Source: Acidimicrobiia bacterium (GTDB taxonomy: Bacteria; Actinomycetota; Acidimicrobiia; Spongiisociales; UBA5794). Taken from it: a stretch of DNA of 37,926 bases. The stretch spans positions 1 to 37,926 of the forward strand of contig JAUIIM010000002.1 in the NCBI GenBank assembly GCA_030431785.1, written 5' to 3'. The notes beneath the pieces were generated by a model, which saw only the letters and a program-made list of their open reading frames with translations, was not told the origin of the DNA and did not search any database. Positions 18,989 to 26,861 of this stretch are shown here, in pieces (position 1 is the first letter of the stretch; each line of letters begins with the position of its first letter). Position numbers and translations under genes: made by a program.

Positions 18989-19013
18989 GGGTCGCCGACG
19001 ATGTCGGCGACCC
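18989..19013. promoter_or_regulatory. perfect 11-bp inverted repeat upstream of oppB
   Basis: GGGTCGCCGAC (18989-18999) and GTCGGCGACCC (19003-19013) are separated by 3 bp. It begins 5 bp upstream of the predicted -35 of the opp promoter. It could be an operator for a dimeric repressor or, as RNA, a terminator or attenuator for transcripts arriving from the binding-protein gene. No T-run follows. Confidence 0.6.
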
Positions 19014-19062
19014 GAGATGTCAGATACCAGATACCAGATACCAGATATCGGATATCAGCCAC
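19014..19062. repeat. 7-bp tandem repeat CAGATAC, 7 phased units
   Basis: GAGATGT (19014), CAGATAC (19021, 19028, 19035), CAGATAT (19042), CGGATAT (19049) and CAGCCAC (19056). It abuts the 11-bp inverted repeat directly. Confidence 0.93.
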
Positions 19063-19067
19063 GGCAA

Positions 19068-19083
19068 TCGGATTGTCGGATTG
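19068..19083. repeat. 8-bp repeat TCGGATTG, 2 copies
   Basis: Two perfect copies. The same octamer word is found as a four-unit array at 37839-37870, about 19 kb away. Confidence 0.8.
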
Positions 19084-19144
19084 GGGGTATCTCGTCCGGC
19101 GTCATCCCAGAGCGTCAGATCGGAGATCCGACCACCGAACGACA

Positions 19145-19179
19145 AAGGGAAGCAAGGAGCAAGGAGCAAGGAGCGGCGA
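19145..19179. repeat. 7-bp tandem repeat GCAAGGA, 5 phased units
   Basis: AAAGGGA (19145), GCAAGGA (19152, 19159, 19166) and GCGGCGA (19173). It lies downstream of the binding-protein terminator. The whole gap 18927-19265 has no gene; it holds the opp promoter, the inverted repeat, three repeat arrays and two hairpins. Confidence 0.92.
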
Positions 19180-19200
19180 GCGGCAGCGAGCCCAAACGCG

Positions 19201-19226
19201 AAGGGAGCCCCCGGAGGGGCTCCCTT
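19201..19226 (-). terminator. hairpin after peptide-binding-protein gene (main)
   Basis: Perfect 11-bp stem AAGGGAGCCCC / GGGGCTCCCTT with a 4-nt loop; on the transcribed strand the loop is TCCG. It is followed by a weak T-tract (TTCGCGTTT). It probably ends or stabilises the binding-protein message ahead of oppB. Confidence 0.75.
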
Positions 19227-19229
19227 CCA

Positions 19230-19249
19230 AGCACTCTGGACTGAGTGCT
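19230..19249 (-). terminator. second hairpin after peptide-binding-protein gene
   Basis: AGCACTC (19230-19236) pairs with GAGTGCT (19243-19249) around a 6-nt loop, between the stop codon and the main hairpin. This is a double stem arrangement, as often seen between a binding protein and its permease genes. Confidence 0.5.
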
Positions 19250-19265
19250 GATACTGCGGTGACGA

Positions 19266-21056
19266 CTATGCGTCGGTGCGGTACCAGTACTCGAGGTTCC
19301 ACGTGTGGCTTGCCTGAGTCGGGTTGTGCTTGAAGTTCCCGATCTCGTCAGCCCAGACTGCAGCCGTCACAAGACGTGCGTACAGCGGGATGATGACCAC
19401 CTGGTCGGCGAGGATGTTCTCAGCCTCGTTGATGAGAGTGATGAGCTCTGCATCATCGATGGTTGCGTTCATCTCGTCACGCAGGGCGGCGTACCGCTCG
19501 GTGTTCTCGTCGATGACCGACGAGCCTTCGGTACCCCACTGGTAGGCGTTGTTGCCATCAGGTGCTGGTGACTCCGGGTCCCAGACATCGTGAATGCTCA
19601 CGAGGCCGGAAAGACCTGGGGAACCAACCCATGCCCATTCGCCCATGTCCCACAGACCCGAAGCGAACGTCTCACCGAAGAACAGCTGGCTGTCCTCGAG
19701 ATCGTTCTCATACGGGATACCTGCAGCAGCGAACATGTCAACGAACAGTTCGGACATGGTCACGCGTGCAGCGTTGTTGGACGTGGTCGAGAACACGAAC
19801 GTGCACTCCTTGCCCGTCTCTTCAAGAGCGGCTGCGAAGAAGTCCGCTGCCGTTGCTGGGTCGTAGTTGTACTGCGCCCAGCTCTCCTGGGAGAGGGTTG
19901 GGGAGAACGCATCGACATACGATTCGAGCGGCTCGACCTGGCCAGCGAGAATCTCGTCCGTGAGGACGCTCTTGTCGATGGCGTGGGCAGCTGCCTTACG
20001 CATGTTGAGGGACTCCGTGCAGGAGTTCGGGTTCCGGTCGAAACGACCATCGCTGAACTGGAAGTTCACGTGCTCCCAGACAGGACCGTTGAGCACTTCG
20101 ACAGCGGCACCTTCAGGCTCGAGGGCCTGGAGGGTCTCGATGTTCTCCGTGTTCGGGTCCGGCTGGATGATGTCGACCTCACGGGCCTTGAACGCATTGA
20201 TCAGTGCCTCGGTCTCACCGATGAACCGGAAGGTCACGGTGTCGAGGTACGGAAGCTGCTGGCCGGTCTCTTCATCGACCTTCCAGTAGTTGTCGTTGCG
20301 CTCAAGCGTGATGAACTCACCCTTTGCCCACTCCGCGAACTGGAACGGACCGTTGGAAACCCAACGTGCCTCGTTGTAGTCGTTCACGAAGTCGGTGCCT
20401 TCGATGTCATGCTTCGGGAGAATCTCGCCGAAGAGGAACTCGTAGAGCACCGTGGGTGCAGACATGGTGTACTCGAACGTCTTGTCGCCGACCTCAGTCG
20501 AGACAATGTCGATGTACGTGTCCTTCACCGTCGGGTAATCCTCGTTGAGGATCGTGTCGAGCGTGAACTGGAAGTCGTCACCGGTGATCGGCGTGCCATC
20601 GGCCCAAACCGCCTCATCCAGGATCGTGTACCTCACAGTCATGGTGCCATCGTCGTTGACGGTAACACCACCGTTCGACGTGGTCGGGAGCTCCGTGACG
20701 AGTTCAGGGATCAGCTCCAGCGTGAAGCCGGAGATCTCCTGAACACCCGCTGCGTAGCCCTGCCCGATGATGGAAACGATGAAGTTGTCACCGCCGGGAA
20801 GGAACGCGTTGAGCGTCGGGGGCTCCTGGCTGTCACCGACGACCGCTTCGCCACCGTACGGACGCTCAAGAGCGGGCTCCGTGGTGGTAGTGGTGTCGGC
20901 AGCAGCCGTTGTAGTTGTGGTGTCTTCTGTTGCCTCGGTGGTCGTCGTCGTGTCCTCATCTCCGCCTTCTGACGAAGAACATGCTGCCGCTACGAGAGCG
21001 AAAGCAATGAGAAGCACGATGAACGTCACCTTGCGGCTACGCCACAATCGATTCAA
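19266..21056 (-). CDS. oppA: oligopeptide-binding lipoprotein (SBP family 5)
   Basis: 596 residues. The signal peptide ends in AAAC with the lipidated Cys at residue 26. A Thr/Glu/Asp-rich linker follows (three runs of TTTTT between residues about 36 and 60), which probably spaces the receptor from the membrane. From about residue 64 it is a family 5 extracellular solute-binding protein (SBP_bac_5): EPPTLNAFLPGGDN, WADGTPITGDDFQFTLD, ITLERNDNYWKV, RFIGETEALINAFKAREVDI. This family delivers peptides and, in some members, other solutes. The TTG start has AAGGAGG 7 nt upstream. It lies directly upstream of oppBCDF and is surely its receptor. A close paralog is at 21568-23355. Confidence 0.93.
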   Translation of the reverse strand: MNRLWRSRKVTFIVLLIAFALVAAACSSSEGGDEDTTTTTEATEDTTTTTAAADTTTTTEPALERPYGGEAVVGDSQEPPTLNAFLPGGDNFIVSIIGQGYAAGVQEISGFTLELIPELVTELPTTSNGGVTVNDDGTMTVRYTILDEAVWADGTPITGDDFQFTLDTILNEDYPTVKDTYIDIVSTEVGDKTFEYTMSAPTVLYEFLFGEILPKHDIEGTDFVNDYNEARWVSNGPFQFAEWAKGEFITLERNDNYWKVDEETGQQLPYLDTVTFRFIGETEALINAFKAREVDIIQPDPNTENIETLQALEPEGAAVEVLNGPVWEHVNFQFSDGRFDRNPNSCTESLNMRKAAAHAIDKSVLTDEILAGQVEPLESYVDAFSPTLSQESWAQYNYDPATAADFFAAALEETGKECTFVFSTTSNNAARVTMSELFVDMFAAAGIPYENDLEDSQLFFGETFASGLWDMGEWAWVGSPGLSGLVSIHDVWDPESPAPDGNNAYQWGTEGSSVIDENTERYAALRDEMNATIDDAELITLINEAENILADQVVIIPLYARLVTAAVWADEIGNFKHNPTQASHTWNLEYWYRTDA

Positions 21057-21084
21057 GGTTTTGCCTCCTTAGTAAGCGCTGGTA

Positions 21085-21120
21085 CGCACACAAAGAACGC
21101 CCGGCATGTGCCGAGCGCTC
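21085..21120 (-). terminator. terminator overlapping the secG stop
   Basis: On the minus strand an 11-bp stem with two G-T pairs (21120-21110 with 21105-21095) and a 4-nt loop, followed by TTTGTGTGCG. The stem begins within the secG stop codon. No separate promoter for the oppA gene is obvious behind it, so some read-through is possible. Confidence 0.65.
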
Positions 21121-21355
21121 AGGTAGCTAGAAGCCACGTCAACCAGAACGTGGAAATCGCAAAGAGAACTGCGAGGACCACCGTGAGGCGATCCAAGTTC
21201 TTCTCCATAACTGTCGATCCGCCGACGTTCCCACTGCTCATCCCGCCACCGAACATGTCGGACATGCCGCCTCCCCGGCCTGCGTGGAGCAGGATGAGGA
21301 AGATCAGCGCGAGCGAGACGAGAAGGTGGAGAACCGAGACGATTCCTTCGAACAA
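21119..21355 (-). CDS. secG: SecG, protein-export membrane protein
   Basis: 78 residues. This is the small accessory subunit of the SecYEG translocon. Two membrane helices (VLHLLVSLALIFLILLHAG and LTVVLAVLFAISTFWLTWLL) flank the Gly/Met-rich cytoplasmic loop GGGMSDMFGGGMSSGNVGGS, the family hallmark. I start it at TTG 21355, which has AGAAAGG 8 nt upstream. The frame stays open much further upstream, but that part is repeat-rich intergenic sequence. In other actinobacteria secG follows tpiA directly; here gpmA, an unknown gene and a peptide-binding protein lie between them. Confidence 0.93.
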   Translation of the reverse strand: MFEGIVSVLHLLVSLALIFLILLHAGRGGGMSDMFGGGMSSGNVGGSTVMEKNLDRLTVVLAVLFAISTFWLTWLLAT

Positions 21356-21491
21356 TGTACGTACCTTTCTCGCACCTGGACCCGCGTACGAGACGGGCCC
21401 AATCGCGAGGAAGTATGGCGACCGCGCGACGCTACCGCAACTAGTCGAGCGAGATTTGACGATTGGGAAACGAGCAAATGAGCCCGAGCTC

Positions 21492-21561
21492 GGCTCCTGG
21501 CTACTGGCTCCTCGCTCCCAGTGGCCCGGTACTTGGTACTTGGTACTTGGTACTTGGCCGA
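21492..21561. repeat. phased 7-bp repeats GGCTCCT then TGGTACT, 10 units
   Basis: GGCTCCT (21492), GGCTACT (21499), GGCTCCT (21506), CGCTCCC (21513), AGTGGCC (21520), CGGTACT (21527), TGGTACT (21534, 21541, 21548) and TGGCCGA (21555). Two words follow in one unbroken 7-bp phase. It lies between the second binding protein and secG; nothing else is seen in 21356-21567. Confidence 0.94.
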
Positions 21562-21567
21562 AGGCCG

Positions 21568-23355
21568 TCAGCGGTCCGCTCGGTACCACTCCTCGATGTT
21601 CCAGGTGTCGGTCGCTTGCGTGGGGTTGTGTTTGTACCCGCCGATCTCGTCTGCCCACACGGCGGCGGTCACGAGACGGGCGTACAGGGGGATGATGACG
21701 AGCTCGCCGGCGATGATCGACTCGGCCTCTGCGACGAGCTCGGCGATCCGTTCCGGATCGACGGTCGCATTCACCTCGTCTCGGAGCGTGGCGAATCGTG
21801 CGCTCCGCTCATCGACGCCGGCAGCGCCATCACTACCCCAGCGGTAGTAGTTCGAACCGATCGGAGGAGGCGCCTCCGGGTCGAACAAATCGAACGATGC
21901 GACCAGACCCGAGAGTCCGGGAGAACCGATCCATGCCCATTCGGCGACGTCCAAGCGACCAGCGCTCAGCGTGTCTCCGACGAACAATTGGCTGTCCTCC
22001 AGTTCGTTCGAATAGGGAATGCCCGCGGCTTCGAACATCGATGCAAACAGCTCAGCCATGGTGCTGCGCGCATCGTTGTTCGAAGTGGTGGTGAACACCA
22101 CTGCACATTCCTTGCCTGTCTCCGTGACCGCTGCCGCGTAAGCCTCACGCGCCTGTGCGACGTCCGCTTCGTACTTCGCCCACGCAGGGGTTGCCCACGC
22201 CGGGCTGTAGGCCTCGACATAGGAATCCATCGGCTCGACCTGACCTGCGAGGATCTCATCCGTGATGACGGACCGGTCGATGGCGTGGGCAACGGCACGT
22301 CGCATGGCGAGGCTTTCGTTGCAACTGTTCGGATTGCGTTCGAGGCGTGCCGGGCCGAATTGGAAGCTCAGATGCTCCCAAACCGGTCCAGCGAGCACCT
22401 CGACCCTGGCACCTGCTGGTTCAAGCGCCTGGAGCTCTTGGATGGTCCCCGGATCGGGGGGCGGCTGGATGACGTCGAGTTCCCGCGCCTTGAATGCGTT
22501 GATCAACGCCTCGGTTTCGCCGATGAAGCGGAACCGGATCTCGTCCAGATACGGGAGCTGCTGACCGGTCTCGGGGTCGACCTTCCAGTAGTTGTCGTTG
22601 CGCTCGAGAGCGATGTACTCGCCCTTTGCCCATTCCCTCAGGACGAATGGCCCGGCCGACGGCCACATGACGTCGTTCCAATCGGCGAGGAAGTTGGTTC
22701 CTTCGACCGCGTGGCGTGGAACGACCGTGTTGAACAACAGCTCATGTTGCACCGTCGGCCGGGACAGCGTGAACTCGAATGTCTTCTCGCCATAGGCGGA
22801 AGTCACGATCCCGTCATAGACCGCACGGTTCATCGGGAGGTCGGGATCGAGGATCAGATCCAGCGTGTATTGGAAGTCGGAGCCCGTGACCGGCGACCCG
22901 TCCGACCACACGGCATCGTCGCGGATCCGATACTTCACGGTCATCGTGCCATCAGGGCGGACGACCACTCCCCCGTTCTCGATCGTCGGCAGTTCGGACA
23001 ACAGCTCAGGGATCAGTTCGAGCGTGGCTCCGTCGATCTCCTGGGCACCGGCGAGGTATCCCTGCCCGATTCGCGCAGCGACGGAGCTGTCGCCACCGGG
23101 TACGAAGATGTTGAGGGTCGGCGGCTCCTGATCGTCACCGACGATTGCGACGCCGCCGTAGGGATGTTGGAGGAGTGACTCGGTCGTCGTAGACGATGAC
23201 GGCTGGCGGGTCGTCGTCGATGCTGACTGGGTCGTCGTGGGGCTCTCCCCTCCGACGTCGGTCGTCCCGTCAGGAGCGCAGGCCGCTGCGATGAGCGCGA
23301 TCAGCATCGCGACCGACAGGTACCCGACCCATCGACGGTGCCACGACGCCCGCAT
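21568..23355 (-). CDS. second oligopeptide-binding lipoprotein (SBP family 5), paralog of oppA
   Basis: 595 residues, close in length and sequence to the oppA product. The lipobox is AAAC with Cys26, the linker is Ser/Thr-rich (SPTTTQSASTTTRQPSSSTT), and there are matching blocks throughout (EPPTLNIFVPGGDSS, RFIGETEALINAFKARELDV, and the shared ending with HNPTQATDTWNIEEWYR). ATG start with AAGGAGG 8 nt upstream. It has its own promoter (-35 TTGCAT, 17 bp, -10 CATACT at 23399-23427) and no permease genes of its own, so it most likely feeds the oppBCDF transporter with a different ligand. It arose by duplication; secG and a repeat-filled gap now separate the copies. Confidence 0.92.
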   Translation of the reverse strand: MRASWHRRWVGYLSVAMLIALIAAACAPDGTTDVGGESPTTTQSASTTTRQPSSSTTTESLLQHPYGGVAIVGDDQEPPTLNIFVPGGDSSVAARIGQGYLAGAQEIDGATLELIPELLSELPTIENGGVVVRPDGTMTVKYRIRDDAVWSDGSPVTGSDFQYTLDLILDPDLPMNRAVYDGIVTSAYGEKTFEFTLSRPTVQHELLFNTVVPRHAVEGTNFLADWNDVMWPSAGPFVLREWAKGEYIALERNDNYWKVDPETGQQLPYLDEIRFRFIGETEALINAFKARELDVIQPPPDPGTIQELQALEPAGARVEVLAGPVWEHLSFQFGPARLERNPNSCNESLAMRRAVAHAIDRSVITDEILAGQVEPMDSYVEAYSPAWATPAWAKYEADVAQAREAYAAAVTETGKECAVVFTTTSNNDARSTMAELFASMFEAAGIPYSNELEDSQLFVGDTLSAGRLDVAEWAWIGSPGLSGLVASFDLFDPEAPPPIGSNYYRWGSDGAAGVDERSARFATLRDEVNATVDPERIAELVAEAESIIAGELVIIPLYARLVTAAVWADEIGGYKHNPTQATDTWNIEEWYRADR

Positions 23356-23398
23356 GCCGTTTGCCTCCTTGCGTTCCCGTTCCCTGCAGTATGCACGT

Positions 23399-23427
23399 AG
23401 GTTATGAACTATGCAAGAAGACTTAGG
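23399..23427 (-). promoter_or_regulatory. promoter of second binding-protein gene
   Basis: TTGCAT, a 17-bp spacer, then CATACT on the minus strand, about 45 nt before the ribosome site. It lies in an AT-rich patch (about 23396-23456) that contrasts with the GC-rich surroundings. Coordinates are good to within a few bases. Confidence 0.55.
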
Positions 23428-23525
23428 TTTTCATTTAACTTCTCTCTTAACTATTGAGGAGAGGGGCCAAAGGGACAAAGAGACGAAGGGAACAAGTGTT
23501 GCGTCCCACCTTCAGGGGGGACGGG

Positions 23526-23549
23526 CGACTGGCTGCCGGACTGGCTGCC
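23526..23549. repeat. 12-bp direct repeat, 2 copies
   Basis: GACTGGCTGCC plus one variable base, twice in tandem (23526 and 23538). It shares the CTGGCT core with the heptamer arrays at 4461 and 31692. Confidence 0.75.
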
Positions 23550-23573
23550 AGGAGCCAGGGGGGCCTACGAGTT

Positions 23574-23596
23574 CGTCGTTTCGGCACGAAACGACG
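23574..23596. terminator. perfect 10-bp inverted repeat between gpmA and the binding-protein gene
   Basis: CGTCGTTTCG (23574-23583) and CGAAACGACG (23587-23596) around a 3-nt loop. It is a plausible 3' stem of the gpmA message, but it lies about 130 bp past the stop and has no T-run. A protein-binding site is equally possible. Confidence 0.5.
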
Positions 23597-23640
23597 TTTA
23601 CGAGTGCGAAGCCGATTCACACGGGCAAAGGGACAGAGGA

Positions 23641-23668
23641 TGGATCATGGATCCTGGATCATCGATCC
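23641..23668. repeat. 7-bp repeat TGGATCN, 4 units
   Basis: TGGATCA (23641), TGGATCC (23648), TGGATCA (23655) and TCGATCC (23662). The gap 23356-23724 holds no gene; it contains a promoter, an AT-rich patch, an inverted repeat and these repeats. Confidence 0.9.
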
Positions 23669-23699
23669 CTTGTCCTGAAGCGAGGCAAAGCGGCTGAAC

Positions 23700-23715
23700 G
23701 CCTCCACGCCTCCAC
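23700..23715. repeat. 8-bp repeat GCCTCCAC, 2 copies
   Basis: Two perfect copies 10 bp from the gpmA stop codon. The word resembles the complement of the GTGGAGGC words at 4377-4410. Confidence 0.6.
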
Positions 23716-23724
23716 GCCCAGGCT

Positions 23725-24480
23725 CTATGCGCCGCTGGTGCCTGCCTGGGCTGCGACGGCTGCGGCAGCGGCCTCGGCTGCGGCGGCATCGCCCAGGTAG
23801 CCTCGGGAGACGACGGAGAAATCCTCGGCGAGGTCGTAGCGGAGCGGGATGCCGGTCGGGATGTTGAGCTCGGCGATCTCATCATCGGCGATGGCGTCCA
23901 GGTGCTTCACCAGCGCGCGGAGGCTGTTGCCGTGTGCAGTGACGAGCACCGTCTTGCCTTCACGAAGATCAGGGACGATCGCATCATGCCAATACGGCAG
24001 CATGCGATCTACGACATCCTCTAGACACTCGGTCGCAGGCAGGGCATCCGGTGCGAGAAGCTTGTACCGCTCGTCGTGGCTGGGATGCCGGTCGTCGTCG
24101 AGTTCCAACGCCGGGGGCGGTGTGGAGTATGAGCGACGCCAGGCCTTTACCTGCTCTGCCCCATGACGATCTGTCGTCTCCTGCTTGTTCAATCCTTGCA
24201 GCGCACCGTAGTGACGCTCGTTCAGCCGCCAGCTCCTGTGCACCGGGATCCAACCGCGACCCATCTCGTGGAGTGCGATGTTGGCGGTCTCGATCGCTCG
24301 CATCAACAGGCTCGTGTGGACGATGTCGGGATCGATGCCCTCGGCGGCGAGGAGGTCACCTGCCGATGCGGCTTCGGCCCGACCCTGATCTGTCAGCGGT
24401 ACGTCCGTCCATCCGGTGAAGACGTTCTCGAGGTTCCAGGTGCTTTGCCCATGGCGGAGGAGAATGAGGGTGTACGTCAT
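23725..24480 (-). CDS. gpmA: 2,3-bisphosphoglycerate-dependent phosphoglycerate mutase
   Basis: 251 residues. Interconverts 3- and 2-phosphoglycerate in glycolysis. The phosphohistidine motif is [10 protein letters not shown] with His10, followed by [13 protein letters not shown]. The acid/base Glu is in [12 protein letters not shown], and the second catalytic His is in [12 protein letters not shown]. The last about 25 residues are an Ala-rich tail ([17 protein letters not shown]). It is the last gene of the glycolytic run on the minus strand, 48 bp after the unknown gene. This places four consecutive steps of lower glycolysis (tpiA, gap, pgk, gpmA) in one cluster. Confidence 0.97.
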   Translation of the reverse strand: MTYTLILLRHGQSTWNLENVFTGWTDVPLTDQGRAEAASAGDLLAAEGIDPDIVHTSLLMRAIETANIALHEMGRGWIPVHRSWRLNERHYGALQGLNKQETTDRHGAEQVKAWRRSYSTPPPALELDDDRHPSHDERYKLLAPDALPATECLEDVVDRMLPYWHDAIVPDLREGKTVLVTAHGNSLRALVKHLDAIADDEIAELNIPTGIPLRYDLAEDFSVVSRGYLGDAAAAEAAAAAVAAQAGTSGA

Positions 24481-24528
24481 GGGCTGGAGCGTAGAGGCGT
24501 CGAAGCGTGTAGGAGTCGGCCGCGTCGG

Positions 24529-24909
24529 CTAGTTCTCGCTCGTCTCGAGTTCCAGTCGGCGCAATTGCCATGTCGCTCCCCGGAGCGCCGACCAGGACCC
24601 AGTCTTGGCACCCATGAGCTTCGATTCCTCCGACAACGAGAAGATGCCTTCGTGGCGTGCGCCGGTCGCCCGGAGGGCAACCGACAGGATCGTCCGCGCA
24701 TGCTGATTGCGATTGACCTCCCACGACGACACACCGATCGTCATCGAGACCCGACCGGTGTCGAGGTCCGCCTCGGCTTCGATCGACGTCACCTCGGCCG
24801 ATTGCCGGAGCCGCTCGAAGACATCATCGATGTGGAGACCGAGTTCATCGTCACTCCACCCGATCCGCCTCTTCACATCGAAGTCGCAGACGAGGCGGTA
24901 GTCACTCAT
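24529..24909 (-). CDS. hypothetical protein in the glycolytic operon
   Basis: 126 residues, not recognised. It starts at ATG 24909, 3 bp after tpiA, with GTGTGAGG as a ribosome site inside the tpiA end. Alternating strands and helices suggest a small alpha/beta fold: DYRLVCDFDV, a helix around DDVFERLRQSA, then VTSIEAEADLDTGRVSMTIG and a helix ending RTILSVALRATGARHEGIF. There is no signal peptide or membrane segment. Tight packing between tpiA and gpmA indicates co-expression with glycolysis, but no function follows from that. Confidence 0.75.
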   Translation of the reverse strand: MSDYRLVCDFDVKRRIGWSDDELGLHIDDVFERLRQSAEVTSIEAEADLDTGRVSMTIGVSSWEVNRNQHARTILSVALRATGARHEGIFSLSEESKLMGAKTGSWSALRGATWQLRRLELETSEN

Positions 24910-24912
24910 CCC

Positions 24913-25680
24913 TCACACCCAGTAGCGGATCACCGAAGCGAACGTATCGGGATCGAGGGAAGCGCCGCCGACGAGCCCGCCGTCGATGTCTCGTTTCGCC
25001 ATGAGCCCGGCGATGTTGCCCGGGTTCACAGAACCGCCGTACAGCACACGGACCGATTCATATGCTCCGCCGGCGATGTCTCCAACCGTCGAGCGGACGT
25101 GGCCACACATGTCGCCCGCATCGTCCGCGCTCGCCGTACGACCCGTCCCGATCGCCCAAATTGGTTCGTACGCAATGACAAGACGGCCGATCGTCTCGGG
25201 GTCGACACCGGCGAGACTTGCGCGGACCTGGGCACCGACCACCGATTCCGCATCACCTGCATCGCGCTGTTCCTCGGTCTCCCCGACACACAGGATCGGA
25301 GTCATCCCCGACTCGATCACGGCCTTCAGCTTCTTGTTCACGACCTCATCCGTCTCGCCGAACAATTGACGGCGTTCTGAATGACCGACGATCACATATG
25401 AAACACTCAGCTTCTGGAGCATCACGGGGCTCACCTCCCCGGTGAACGCACCGCTCTCATGCCAGTCCACGTTCTGGGCGCCGAGGCGGATTCGGAGATG
25501 GTCGGTCTCGATCACGGTCTGCGCTGAACGTAGCGCAGTGAACGGTGGACACACGACGACCTCGACACGTTCATAGTCATCCGGATCGAGGCGGTAGCTG
25601 AGCTTCTGGACCATCTGGATGGCGTCCAGGTGGGTGGCGTTCATCTTCCAGTTGCCAGCGATCAGGTTCTTGCGTGTCAT
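24913..25680 (-). CDS. tpiA: triosephosphate isomerase
   Basis: 255 residues. Interconverts dihydroxyacetone phosphate and glyceraldehyde 3-phosphate. The substrate-binding Lys12 is in AGNWKMN, the electrophilic His in VIVGHSERR, the catalytic Glu in AYEPIWAIGTG, and the phosphate-binding loops are VLYGGSVNPGN and GGLVGGASL. All catalytic residues are intact and the length is normal. It starts at ATG 25680, overlapping the pgk stop as ATGA, with AAGGAG 7 nt upstream, so translation is coupled to pgk. Confidence 0.98.
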   Translation of the reverse strand: MTRKNLIAGNWKMNATHLDAIQMVQKLSYRLDPDDYERVEVVVCPPFTALRSAQTVIETDHLRIRLGAQNVDWHESGAFTGEVSPVMLQKLSVSYVIVGHSERRQLFGETDEVVNKKLKAVIESGMTPILCVGETEEQRDAGDAESVVGAQVRASLAGVDPETIGRLVIAYEPIWAIGTGRTASADDAGDMCGHVRSTVGDIAGGAYESVRVLYGGSVNPGNIAGLMAKRDIDGGLVGGASLDPDTFASVIRYWV

Positions 25681-26861
25681 CCGGCACTCCTTCGCAGTGC
25701 TTCTACTCCAGGCAGCGGAGCTCCCTCGAGCATCTTCAATCCCGCTCCCCCACCTGTCGAGACGTGACTGACCTCGGTCTCGAAACCGAGCATACGGATC
25801 GCGGCAACGGAGTCACCGCCGCCGACGACCGTGTAGCCCGGGGACGCTGCCACGGCGGCTGCAACCCCTTCGGTTCCCGCTCGGAACTTGTCCCACTCGA
25901 ACACACCCATGGGCCCGTTCCAGAACACTTCTTCGGCGGCGCGCAACGCGGTACCGAACCGTTCCACCGTGCGTGGGCCGATGTCGAGACCGATCCCGTC
26001 GCCCGGTATCCCGTTGACGGGGACGTTGTCCGCTGTCGCATCGGCTGCGAAACGATCGGCGACGACGATGTCATCAGGAAGCACGATCCGGTCGCCGTGG
26101 GGGCCTTCGAGCAGACCGCGTACGGTCCCGATCATGTCCTTCTCCACGAGCGAATCACCGATGTCGTAGCCAGCCGCAGCGAGGAGCGTGAAACACATAC
26201 CGCCACCAATCAACATGAGGTCGACTGTCGGCAGGAGCTGTTCGATCACCGGCAACTTGTCCGAGATCTTCGCTCCACCCATGACGACGACATACGGGCG
26301 TGCATCGCTCTCGAGCAGATGATCGAACGCATCGAGTTCAGCCGCGAGCAGGGATCCGGCGACGCTCGGTAGTCGCTCAGCGATACCGACATTCGATGCG
26401 TGTGATCGGTGCGCTGTTCCGAAGGCGTCGTTGACGAAGCAGTCGCCGAGTGCTGCCAACGCATCCGCCAGCGCTGGATCGTTCTTCGTCTCGCCTGCTT
26501 CGAACCGTGTGTTCTCGAGCAGGACGATCGCACGTTCCGGGGCATCCTCGATGCTCCTGGCAACCTCCGACCCGACCACACCGGGCGCGAGCACGACTTC
26601 GAGACCGCTCAGCTCCGAGAGTCGCTCTGCGACCGGAGCAAGACTGAGCTCCGGGTCGACGCCATCGGGACGACCGAGATGCGACATGACCACCACGCGA
26701 TCCGCCCGCCCCTGCACCGCATCGATGGTGGGGAGGGAGGTGACGATTCGGTAGTCGTCCGCCACCTCACCATCCACGAGGGGGACGTTCAGATCTGCAC
26801 GGACGAGCGCAGTCTTCCCCGCAAATTCGAGGGAATCGAGCGTCGGGATTCCGTCAGGCAA
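25677..26861 (-). CDS. pgk: phosphoglycerate kinase
   Basis: Transfers phosphate from 1,3-bisphosphoglycerate to ADP. About 394 residues from TTG 26861, which overlaps the gap stop (TTGCCTGA). An in-frame ATG at 26912 would give 411 residues and a 59-bp overlap with gap; the shorter form fits the usual N-terminus best. Substrate-binding segments are [21 protein letters not shown] and [13 protein letters not shown]; the nucleotide and hinge segments are NGPMGVFEW and [10 protein letters not shown]. No residue of note is missing. Neither candidate start has a strong ribosome site, so expression probably relies on coupling to gap. Confidence 0.96.
   Translation of the reverse strand: MPDGIPTLDSLEFAGKTALVRADLNVPLVDGEVADDYRIVTSLPTIDAVQGRADRVVVMSHLGRPDGVDPELSLAPVAERLSELSGLEVVLAPGVVGSEVARSIEDAPERAIVLLENTRFEAGETKNDPALADALAALGDCFVNDAFGTAHRSHASNVGIAERLPSVAGSLLAAELDAFDHLLESDARPYVVVMGGAKISDKLPVIEQLLPTVDLMLIGGGMCFTLLAAAGYDIGDSLVEKDMIGTVRGLLEGPHGDRIVLPDDIVVADRFAADATADNVPVNGIPGDGIGLDIGPRTVERFGTALRAAEEVFWNGPMGVFEWDKFRAGTEGVAAAVAASPGYTVVGGGDSVAAIRMLGFETEVSHVSTGGGAGLKMLEGAPLPGVEALRRSAG

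Noticed and set aside
21356..21658. 100-residue N-terminal extension of SecG
   Set aside because: It reads through a heptamer array and the end of the neighbouring gene. SecG proteins are about 75-80 residues, and TTG 21355 has a good ribosome site.
19590..23178. Long plus-strand frames (460 and 571 codons) opposite the two binding-protein genes
   Set aside because: Antisense shadows of the two family 5 binding proteins. The same positions in both paralogs give similar shadows, as expected.
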